A stretch of DNA of 14,913 nt from Desulfobacteraceae bacterium (GTDB lineage: Bacteria; Desulfobacterota; DSM-4660; Desulfatiglandales; JALVMZ01), in the NCBI GenBank assembly GCA_027032655.1, contig JALVMZ010000251.1, positions 1-14,913 of the forward strand, in the 5' to 3' direction. A program made the position numbers and the translations under genes. How positions within the stretch are numbered: position 1 is the first letter of the stretch; the number at the start of each line of letters is the position of its first letter. The notes under the pieces were generated by a model. The model had not been told where the DNA came from, searched no databases, and saw only the letters and a program-made list of their open reading frames with translations. Below are positions 1-5,531 of this stretch, piece by piece.

Positions 1-182
1 ACATCCACAATTCCCAGCAGATCTCCATTGGGAAGCTCTAAATGGGCAAAACCCAGTTCAATGGTTATGCCGCGAAGTTTTTCCTCTTTAAGTCTGTCAG
101 TGTCAATCCCTGTAAGTGCCTTTATAAGAGATGTTTTGCCATGGTCAATGTGTCCTGCAGTTCCCAGTATAAGCTGCTTCAT
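1..182 (-). CDS. selB: Selenocysteine-specific translation elongation factor SelB, N-terminal fragment
   Basis: The 5' end of a translational GTPase gene whose remainder lies beyond the left edge; 60 complete codons are visible. SelB carries selenocysteinyl-tRNA to the ribosome at UGA codons marked by a SECIS hairpin. The translation starts MKQLILGTAGHIDHGKT. The G1/P-loop GHIDHGKT is at residues 10-17, and the switch I/G2 segment RGITIELGFA at residues 37-46 is the SelB form of this motif; EF-Tu has a different one. The fragment ends just before the expected DVPGH G3 motif. The ATG at 180-182 lies 27 bp downstream of the pyk stop. A GGGGGAG stretch is about 13 nt upstream of it and a nearer AGG about 6 nt upstream. 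Co-transcription with the preceding pyk is likely. Its presence implies that the organism makes selenoproteins, but no in-frame UGA readthrough is apparent in the other genes of this window. Confidence 0.88.
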   Translation of the reverse strand, partial: MKQLILGTAGHIDHGKTSLIKALTGIDTDRLKEEKLRGITIELGFAHLELPNGDLLGIVD

Positions 183-209
183 TTTTACCTATTATCTCCC
201 CCTGTGAAA

Positions 210-1613
210 TTACAGTTTTTTTACTCTGAGCATATTGGTGGTCCCTGATACCCATATGGGGTGACCTGCGGTTATAACTGCAATATCACCTTTTCCCACA
301 ATACCTGTGTTTAGTGCATTCTGTGCTGCAAGTTCAATCATATTGTCAGTGTCTCCCGGGATATCCACAAACTTTGGATAGCACCCCCACATAAGAGACA
401 ATCTATTTATCGCTGTTTTGTCAGGTGAAAGGGCTATAATCGGGCTTTTGGGTCTGAACCGGGATATGAGTCTTGCAGTTTTGCCCGATCTTGTGGTTGC
501 AATAATGGCCGATGCATTGAGGTGGTCTGCAAGCACGCAGGATGCATGGGCAACAGATTCCTCAATACCCTCTTTGGGAATGAGTTCAAGATACTTCTTA
601 TGAGGATAACTCTCTTCTGCCTTTTTGATGATTTTTACCATGAATCTTAGAGCTTCCACAGGGTAATTCCCTGTTGCTGTCTCTTCAGAGAGCATAAGTG
701 CATCCGTTCCATCGAGCACAGCATTTGCCACATCAGTGGCCTCTGCCCTGGTGGGTCTTGGAGCGTTTACCATTGATCTCAACATCTGGGTTGCAGTTAC
801 AACAGGCTTCCCTATCATATTGGCCTTTCTGATAATTGTCTTCTGGATCAGGGGCACCTCTTCAAGGGGTATTTCCACCCCAAGGTCCCCCCTTGCAACC
901 ATGATTCCATCTGATACTTCGATGAGTCTATCAATATTTCTTATGGCCTCATGTTTTTCTATCTTTGCAATAACTGGAATCCTGATCCCCGCCTTATCCA
1001 TAATCTCTATTACCTTTTGTATATCCCCTTCATCCCTTACAAAGGATAAGGCCACATAGTCCACACCATTTTCAATGCCAAACATGAGATCTTCTTTATC
1101 TTTCTGGGTTAGGGAAGGGGCCTTAATGGTTCCATCAGGAAGGTTTATTCCCTTGTGAGAAGTCAGTATCCCTCCTGTGATTACTTTGCATATAATATCC
1201 TCCCCCTGAATCTCCTTTACCATTAGTTCCATTAACCCATCAGCAAGCAGGATTCTTTCTCCTGTCTTTACCTCTTCAGGGAGACCCTTGTAGGAGATGG
1301 AGACAGCACTGTTATTCCCTTTAATATCCCGTGTGGTGAGGGTAAACAATGAGCCTGGTTCCAGTCTTATGCCTTCCTTTGGCAGGATTCCCACCCTTAT
1401 CTTTGGACCACCCAGGTCCTGAAGAATTGCAACCGGCCTTCCAATACTATCTGAAAGTGAACGAATGAGTTTTATTTTTTTTAAATGCTCTTCTCTGGTT
1501 CCGTGTGAAAAATTGAGTCTTGCTATATCCATGCCCTCTTTAATAAGAGTGGCAAGGATTTCTTCTGATTCACTCGATGGTCCTATTGTGCATATTATTT
1601 TAGTCTTTTTCAT
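210..1613 (-). CDS. pyk: Pyruvate kinase
   Basis: Converts phosphoenolpyruvate and ADP to pyruvate and ATP in the cytosol, the last step of glycolysis. The 467-residue protein has the usual bacterial length without the extra C-terminal PEP-utiliser-like domain. Visible motifs: ARLNFSHG (31-38, phosphate and substrate binding), the family signature around the catalytic lysine (IPVIAKIE, K217), MVARGDLGVEIP (238-249, metal/PEP site), ATQMLRSM (274-281) and a RAEATDVANAVLDG segment (289-302). The barrel is followed by a C-terminal domain with TTRSGKTARLISRFRP at 373-388. The ATG at 1613 is chosen because the protein then begins directly with the conserved MKKTKIICTIGPSS; an AAAGGAG lies about 11 nt upstream. 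An upstream in-frame ATG at 1706 would add 31 residues overlapping the FTR-like gene and is not supported by the family. The start overlaps the end of the FTR-like gene by 14 bp, which implies translational coupling. The B-domain-proximal GGPKIRVG segment carries lysine at the position that is glutamate in potassium-dependent enzymes. Confidence 0.96.
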   Translation of the reverse strand: MKKTKIICTIGPSSESEEILATLIKEGMDIARLNFSHGTREEHLKKIKLIRSLSDSIGRPVAILQDLGGPKIRVGILPKEGIRLEPGSLFTLTTRDIKGNNSAVSISYKGLPEEVKTGERILLADGLMELMVKEIQGEDIICKVITGGILTSHKGINLPDGTIKAPSLTQKDKEDLMFGIENGVDYVALSFVRDEGDIQKVIEIMDKAGIRIPVIAKIEKHEAIRNIDRLIEVSDGIMVARGDLGVEIPLEEVPLIQKTIIRKANMIGKPVVTATQMLRSMVNAPRPTRAEATDVANAVLDGTDALMLSEETATGNYPVEALRFMVKIIKKAEESYPHKKYLELIPKEGIEESVAHASCVLADHLNASAIIATTRSGKTARLISRFRPKSPIIALSPDKTAINRLSLMWGCYPKFVDIPGDTDNMIELAAQNALNTGIVGKGDIAVITAGHPIWVSGTTNMLRVKKL

Positions 1614-1935
1614 GGAGCGGTTTTCTCCTTTCGGGGACATAGGTCCTTTTAATCCTTCCTTCATTCCACTCCTTGGAAACATACAGGTTGCAATAACAAC
1701 TCCCATATTCCTTTACATCAGCTTCCCTGTATGCGCATGGGCATATTATGTCCCTGTCCTTTTTAATATCACCGGTTGCAAGCCTGCAGGGACATGACAT
1801 ATATCCATATCTTTTTTTATTTAATATCAATGCCTCCAGGAGATCAAATGTCCACTGCTTGTCTTTATTAAAGTAATAACCCTTTGGCTCCTGAATCTTT
1901 TTTAGGGTCTTGTAGAGATCCTCCACTTCATTCAT
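1600..1935 (-). CDS. Ferredoxin:thioredoxin reductase catalytic (beta) subunit-like protein
   Basis: A 111-residue protein of the FTR catalytic-subunit family, which uses a 4Fe-4S cluster next to a redox-active disulfide to pass electrons from ferredoxin to thioredoxin-like proteins. The sequence shows the six expected cysteines as CPC (48-50), CPC (65-67) and CYC (80-82), with flanking CPCRLA, IICPCAYR and YGSCYCNLYV segments typical of the family. Intervals between the motifs are 14 and 12 residues, whereas plant/cyanobacterial FTR has 16 and 8 and ends in CHC; the version here has tyrosine instead of histidine. No separate variable (alpha) subunit is present, as is usual outside photosynthetic organisms. 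The start overlaps the preceding glutaredoxin-like gene in an ATGA arrangement, with AAAGGAGG about 10 nt upstream, so the two are almost certainly co-translated and probably form a reductase/carrier pair. The 3' end overlaps pyk by 14 bp. The physiological target is not visible from the sequence. Confidence 0.88.
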   Translation of the reverse strand: MNEVEDLYKTLKKIQEPKGYYFNKDKQWTFDLLEALILNKKRYGYMSCPCRLATGDIKKDRDIICPCAYREADVKEYGSCYCNLYVSKEWNEGRIKRTYVPERRKPLHEKD

Positions 1936-2183
1936 AATCCCAGGGCCTCCTTTATCTCATTTTCCTTATATCCTACAATAACTCTATCACCTATTATAAT
2001 GGTTGGAAAGGAGCACTCAGGGTTGAATTTTCTCACATCCTCAAGGATGGCCTCTCTTTCTTCGCCTTCCAGGAGATCAACATCAGTAAAGTCATACTGC
2101 ACCTTACATTCATCAAGCAATCTTTTTGTTGCCTTGCAGTGGATACAGGTGCTGAGTGTAAACATCTTTACTCTTTTATCCAT
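1932..2183 (-). CDS. Glutaredoxin/NrdH-like thiol-disulfide oxidoreductase
   Basis: An 83-residue single-domain protein of the thioredoxin fold, similar in size to glutaredoxin 3 or NrdH. After the first beta strand (VKMFTLS) comes the redox-active CIHC motif at residues 13-16, and the cis-proline loop SFPTIII places Pro60 opposite the active site. GDRVIVGYKENEI (65-77) corresponds to the usual C-terminal GxxxxGxxxxE region. It has no signal peptide or membrane segment, so it should act in the cytoplasm. The ATG at 2183 has a strong GGAGGGAA ribosome binding site seven to eight bases upstream. It is the first gene of the unit, downstream of a good promoter, and overlaps the FTR-like gene by 4 bp. 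That context suggests it is the electron acceptor of the FTR-like protein instead of a glutathione-dependent glutaredoxin; this last point is inference. Confidence 0.85.
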   Translation of the reverse strand: MDKRVKMFTLSTCIHCKATKRLLDECKVQYDFTDVDLLEGEEREAILEDVRKFNPECSFPTIIIGDRVIVGYKENEIKEALGL

Positions 2184-2213
2184 CTTTTCCCTCCATAATT
2201 TTGAAGTATAGAA

Positions 2214-2242
2214 ATTATATTTTATTAGGTGGTATTAGTCTA
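2214..2242 (-). promoter_or_regulatory. Sigma70-type promoter of the grx-FTR-pyk(-selB) unit
   Basis: On the minus strand a perfect TATAAT -10 box (2214-2219) is preceded, after exactly 17 bp (2220-2236), by TAGACT (2237-2242), which matches TTGACA at four of six positions. The predicted transcript would start about 2207, giving a leader of roughly 24 nt that contains the GGAGGGAA ribosome binding site. The promoter sits in the 101-bp gap between pilU and the glutaredoxin-like gene; no hairpin terminator for pilU is obvious in that gap. Confidence 0.62.
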
Positions 2243-2284
2243 TGAGGATTTTATAAATGAGTAAGCAAAAGGAATGGGAGGAAG

Positions 2285-3412
2285 CTATAAACTTTTTTTG
2301 TCAGGTTTTAACTTTATTTTATCAGTCTCTTTTATCTTCTTTTTATCCACTTTTGCATCTTTTACCTTTATTTTAAGCATAAGATCACTTGGACTGTCAG
2401 CATATGCAAGGGCATTTTCCAGGCTTATCTTCCCCTGTCTGTATAATTCATATATGGCCTGATCAAAGGTTTGCATTCCTTCCCTTGTGCCTTCGGCCAT
2501 TGCATCTCTCAGTGTTGTTACCTCATGTTTTGATATCAGGTCTTTAACCCTTGGGGTATCAATTAATACCTCGGTAGCCACCACCCGTTTCCCATCAATG
2601 GATGGGATGAGCCTCTGGGCAATTACGGCCTTTAAGTTTATTGATAATTGATAAAATATCTGGGAATAATCGTCCAGTGGGAAGAAGCTCATGATTCTTT
2701 CAATGGTCTGAACCACATTATTTGAATGCAGGGTTGATAGGCATAGATGTCCTGTTTCTGCAAAGCTGAGTGCTGATTCCATGGTCTCTCTATCCCTTAT
2801 CTCACCTATCATTATTACATCCGGTGCCTGGCGTAGTGCATTTTTTAAGGCATCTCTATAGGATAGGGTATCGAGTCCGATCTCCCGCTGTGTGATTATA
2901 GACCTTTTATGATGGTGTAGAAATTCAATGGGGTCTTCAACTGTTATTATATGTCCCGGGAATTTCTGATTCCTGTAGTCTATCATTGAAGCAAGAGTGG
3001 TGGATTTCCCGTTGCCTGTAGCCCCCACCACAAGCACAAGGCCTGCCCTTGAAAGGGCTAATGTTTTTAGTATTTCTGGGAGTCCAAGTTCTTCAATGCC
3101 GGGAATAACGGATTTTACATGTCTTATCACAAGGCCGGTATTGCCCTTTTGTTTGAATATGTTGACCCTGAATCTCCCCAGGTTGTGATATTGAATTGCA
3201 AGATTCATCTCGTGGGTGTTAATGAATTTCTCCTGCTGGGTCGGACTCATAATTGAAACCGCTATATTTTCAATAGCTTCAGGAGTAAAAATCTCCTTTC
3301 CGTAAGGCTTTGGAATACCTTCTATCCTGAATACTGGTGGCCTTCCAACTGTGATATAGAGATCCGATGCATTGGTTTTCAGCATAACCTTAAGCAGTGG
3401 TTTAATATCCAT
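2285..3412 (-). CDS. pilU: Type IV pilus retraction ATPase, PilU-like
   Basis: A 375-residue secretion-type ATPase of the PilT/PilU family. PilT hexamers power pilus retraction from the cytoplasmic side of the inner membrane, and PilU is an accessory motor that works with PilT. Motifs: an N-terminal PAS-like domain beginning LLKVMLKTNASDLYITVG, Walker A GATGNGKST (130-138), the Asp box VEDPIEF (158-164), Walker B DVIMIGEIRD (198-207) and the His box ETGHLCLSTLHSNN (219-232). PilU character is indicated by ALKNALRQAPDV and SFAETGHLCLSTLHSNN, and by TPRVKDLI (286-293) in place of the AIRNLI retraction motif of true PilT. Walker A has Asn134 where PilT has Ser. The last 28 residues are very lysine-rich, a tail absent from the neighbouring PilT. 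The ATG has AGGAGA about 9 nt upstream. It lies 23 bp downstream of pilT in the same operon. Confidence 0.88.
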   Translation of the reverse strand: MDIKPLLKVMLKTNASDLYITVGRPPVFRIEGIPKPYGKEIFTPEAIENIAVSIMSPTQQEKFINTHEMNLAIQYHNLGRFRVNIFKQKGNTGLVIRHVKSVIPGIEELGLPEILKTLALSRAGLVLVVGATGNGKSTTLASMIDYRNQKFPGHIITVEDPIEFLHHHKRSIITQREIGLDTLSYRDALKNALRQAPDVIMIGEIRDRETMESALSFAETGHLCLSTLHSNNVVQTIERIMSFFPLDDYSQIFYQLSINLKAVIAQRLIPSIDGKRVVATEVLIDTPRVKDLISKHEVTTLRDAMAEGTREGMQTFDQAIYELYRQGKISLENALAYADSPSDLMLKIKVKDAKVDKKKIKETDKIKLKPDKKSL

Positions 3413-3435
3413 TGATGTATGTCTCCTGATTAAAA

Positions 3436-4488
3436 TTACATCTCAAGTTCAAGGAGCAGTCCCTCCACATCTTTTGGTTTTACAATGCCTTTGCTGATTA
3501 ATTTTTTAAGAGACATGGCCATGGTCTGCATCCCGAATTTCTGGCCTGCTTCCATCATGGAGGGTATCTGGGATATCTTCCCTTCCCTTATCAGGTTCCT
3601 GATAGCAGGGGTGCCAATCATTATCTCAACCACCGGCACTCGACCCCTCCGGTCCCTCCTTTTCACCAGGGTCTGGGATATGACCGCCTGAAGTGTTGCT
3701 GATAATTGGGTCCTGATCTGGGCCTGCTGGGTGGCTGGAAATGCATCAATTATCCTGTCTATGGTCTTGGGGGCATTGTTTGTGTGAACAGTGGAAAAAA
3801 CAAGGTGTCCTGTTTCAGCAGCGGTAAGGGCAAGTGCTATGGTCTCAAGATCCCTCATCTCACCCAACAGGATTACATCCGGGTCCTCCCTGAGTGCACT
3901 CCTTAAGGCATTGGCAAAACTCTTTGTATGAGCTCCCAGCTCCCTCTGATTCACCAGGCACTCCTTGGATTCATGGATGAACTCTATGGGGTCTTCTATT
4001 GTTATTATGTGTGCTTTTCTTTCTGTATTTATCAGATCTATCAATGCTGCAAGGGTGGTGCTTTTGCCACTGCCTGTTGGACCCGTTACAAGCACAAGGC
4101 CTCTGTCGTATTTTGCAATCTTCCTTAAGATTTTGGGAAGGCCCAGTTCATCTATACTCCGAATTCTGTCAGGTATGGTCCTGAGCGATATTGCCTCTCC
4201 CCTTTGCTGGTAAAAGATATTTGCCCTGAATCTTCCGTAATTTCCCAAACTTATTGAAAGATCAAGCTCCTTTTCTTCTTCAAACCTCTTCTTCTGATAA
4301 TCGGTCAGGATACCATAAATCATCATATGCACTTCATTAGGAGATAGAGGGGGCATGTCAATGGGTCTTATATCTCCGTTTATCCTTACCCTTGGTGGTT
4401 CACCTGCACTTATATGCAGATCCGAGGCATTCTGCTCCACTGCAAAGATGAGAAGCTCAGATATGTCAGTTAACTTTCTCTTTTCCAT
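3436..4488 (-). CDS. pilT: Type IV pilus twitching motility ATPase PilT
   Basis: A 350-residue hexameric ATPase that disassembles type IV pili, driving twitching motility, surface sensing and DNA uptake. The N-terminal PAS-like domain begins with the typical LLIFAVEQNASDLHISAGEPP. The RecA-like domain carries Walker A GPTGSGKST (136-144), Asp box IEDPIEF (164-170), Walker B DVILLGEMRD (204-213), His box ETGHLVFSTVHTNNA (225-239) and the retraction-specific AIRNLIREGK (295-304). These residues are all intact, and the length is normal for PilT. The start ATG has GAGG five bases upstream. It is the promoter-proximal gene of a pilT-pilU pair. The pilus assembly genes (pilB, pilC, pilA, pilMNOPQ) are not in the window. 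Confidence 0.94.
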   Translation of the reverse strand: MEKRKLTDISELLIFAVEQNASDLHISAGEPPRVRINGDIRPIDMPPLSPNEVHMMIYGILTDYQKKRFEEEKELDLSISLGNYGRFRANIFYQQRGEAISLRTIPDRIRSIDELGLPKILRKIAKYDRGLVLVTGPTGSGKSTTLAALIDLINTERKAHIITIEDPIEFIHESKECLVNQRELGAHTKSFANALRSALREDPDVILLGEMRDLETIALALTAAETGHLVFSTVHTNNAPKTIDRIIDAFPATQQAQIRTQLSATLQAVISQTLVKRRDRRGRVPVVEIMIGTPAIRNLIREGKISQIPSMMEAGQKFGMQTMAMSLKKLISKGIVKPKDVEGLLLELEM

Positions 4489-4540
4489 TATTACCTCAAT
4501 AATTGAAATAGAATATTTTCAGTGAAATAGTTCCCATATG

Positions 4541-4569
4541 CTCATAACAGATTAACTGCATTAAGGCAA
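4541..4569 (-). promoter_or_regulatory. Candidate promoter of pilT-pilU
   Basis: On the minus strand TTGCCT (4564-4569) and TATGAG (4541-4546) are 17 bp apart, each matching four of six consensus positions. The transcript would start about 50 nt before pilT. The match is only moderate. I saw no sigma54 GG-N10-GC pattern in the same interval. Confidence 0.3.
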
Positions 4570-4612
4570 CATATTTTCATTTTATATATCGGCAGTCTTA
4601 CTCAAAAACTGT

Positions 4613-4633
4613 GTATAAATTTTTCATTTATAC
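4613..4633. promoter_or_regulatory. Perfect palindrome in the pilT/lexA intergenic region
   Basis: GTATAAAT (4613-4620) and ATTTATAC (4626-4633) are exact inverted copies separated by the 5 bp TTTTC. An AT-rich 21-bp palindrome between two divergent transcription units is a reasonable operator candidate. It lies upstream of the predicted lexA promoter and about 45 bp upstream of the pilT promoter candidate. It does not match the CTGT-N8-ACAG or GAAC-N4-GTTC LexA boxes, and no regulator can be named. Confidence 0.35.
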
Positions 4634-4678
4634 CAAAGAATGGGTGATGAGATCGTAAGCCCTGATACTGATTTATCC

Positions 4679-4707
4679 TTGACTTACAGTAAAACTTACA
4701 GTATAAA
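4679..4707 (+). promoter_or_regulatory. Promoter of the lexA operon with a tandem direct repeat across it
   Basis: TTGACT (4679-4684) and TATAAA (4702-4707) are separated by exactly 17 bp, each differing from consensus at one position, so this is the best promoter in the window. The decamer ACTTACAGTA occurs twice with a 12-bp period, at 4682-4691 and 4694-4703, covering the end of the -35, the spacer and the start of the -10. A repressor bound there would block RNA polymerase, and autoregulated LexA is the natural candidate. This is inference: the motif matches neither the E. coli nor the Bacillus SOS box. Transcription would start near 4714, about 197 nt upstream of the lexA ATG. Confidence 0.6.
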
Positions 4708-4743
4708 AAATCAAAGTCTTGCAAAAATGATCTGTCGTGTATT

Positions 4744-4819
4744 TGTCATCCTGAGGGTGTCTGAAAGACACCCGAAGGATCTATGAGATGCTTCGGGGCT
4801 TCGCCCCTCAAGCATGACA
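4744..4819. repeat. Palindromic intergenic repeat element (REP/MITE-like) in the lexA leader
   Basis: The ends are imperfect inverted copies: TGTCATCCTGAGGG on the left (4744-4757) against the reverse complement of CCCCTCAAGCATGACA on the right (4804-4819). Inside are two further hairpins. GGGTGTCT/AGACACCC is an 8-bp perfect stem with a GAA loop (4755-4773), and GGGGC/GCCCC is a 5-bp stem with a TTC loop (4795-4807). There is no open reading frame, and no T-run follows either stem, so it is not an ordinary intrinsic terminator. Similar TGTCATCCTGAG...-type palindromes are known as scattered intergenic repeats in many bacterial genomes; whether this one is repeated cannot be seen from a single copy. 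In the mRNA it would form a strongly structured segment between the promoter and lexA. Confidence 0.6.
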
Positions 4820-4910
4820 GATAAGGTGATTCCAGAGATACTATGAAAAAAGATAGCATTTCATTGAATTTTGCAAAACTTTCTAAAATCAAAAAGGAGA
4901 GTTGAAGGAT

Positions 4911-5516
4911 ATGAGATTGACAGAGAAGCAGAAGGAGTTCCTGGGATTTATTTCAAGATATATACAGGAATGGGGACATGCCCCCAGTTTTGATGAGATA
5001 TGCGCCCACTTTGGCTTCAGTTCATATAACAGTGTAACCACCTACTTAAAGGCGCTGGAGAAGAAGGGATACATCGCCCTTCCATCCAGGAAGAACCAGA
5101 AAAGGGCCATAAGGGTCTTAAAACCTGTGGAGGGCAGGTGGTTTGAACTGCCTCTCCTTGGAAGGGTGGCAGCAGGAAAGCCCATAGAGGCGGTGGAGGA
5201 TGTATCCACTGTGGAGGTCCCTCCCTCCATGATAGGGCAGGGGGAGTATTTTGTTTTAGAGGTAAGGGGTGAGTCCATGAGGGAGGATGGGATACTTGAT
5301 GGAGATCTGGTGGTGGTAAGAAAACAGCCTGTGGCAGATAGCGGAGATACAGTGGTTGCCATCATAGACAATGAGGCCACCATAAAGAGATATTATCCGA
5401 GAGGCGGTTATGTGGAATTGAGACCCGCCCATCCTGATATGGAACCCATCGTGGTAAGAGAGGGTGATTTCAGGATAGAGGGCAGGGTGGTGGGAGTGAT
5501 CAGGCATTACAGATAG
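4911..5516 (+). CDS. lexA: SOS response transcriptional repressor LexA
   Basis: A 201-residue LexA repressor that binds operators of DNA-damage genes and cleaves itself when stimulated by RecA filaments. The N-terminal winged-helix domain (1-68) contains SFDEICAHFGFSSYNSVTTYL. The cleavage site is Ala88-Gly89 within GRVAAGKP, and the serine protease dyad is Ser122 (RGESM) and Lys159 (ATIKRYY). These are spaced as in E. coli LexA (84/85, 119, 156), so autocleavage should be intact. In the recognition helix the residues equivalent to E. coli Glu44 and Glu45 are both threonine, so operator specificity should differ from CTGT-N8-ACAG. ATG 4911 is preferred because AAGGAG lies 11 nt upstream; the in-frame TTG at 4902 is only 2 nt from that site. 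It is first gene of an operon with the ImuB-like gene 15 bp downstream. Confidence 0.95.
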   Translation: MRLTEKQKEFLGFISRYIQEWGHAPSFDEICAHFGFSSYNSVTTYLKALEKKGYIALPSRKNQKRAIRVLKPVEGRWFELPLLGRVAAGKPIEAVEDVSTVEVPPSMIGQGEYFVLEVRGESMREDGILDGDLVVVRKQPVADSGDTVVAIIDNEATIKRYYPRGGYVELRPAHPDMEPIVVREGDFRIEGRVVGVIRHYR

Positions 5517-5531
5517 ATTCAGGGAGCTGGT

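Noticed and set aside
42..248. Plus-strand 68-codon frame across the selB start and pyk end
   Set aside because: Antisense to two recognisable genes, no ribosome binding site or homology.
1614..1706. 31-residue N-terminal extension of pyruvate kinase from the upstream ATG at 1706
   Set aside because: It overlaps the FTR-like gene further, is not family-like, and the ATG at 1613 begins exactly at the conserved N-terminus with a ribosome binding site.
4902..4910. TTG start adding three residues to LexA
   Set aside because: Only 2 nt from the AAGGAG site; ATG 4911 has normal spacing and matches the family N-terminus.
4489..4910. E. coli-type (CTGT-N8-ACAG) or Bacillus-type (GAAC-N4-GTTC) LexA box
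   Set aside because: No match seen by eye; CTGT occurrences at 4609 and 4732 lack a partner ACAG at the right distance.
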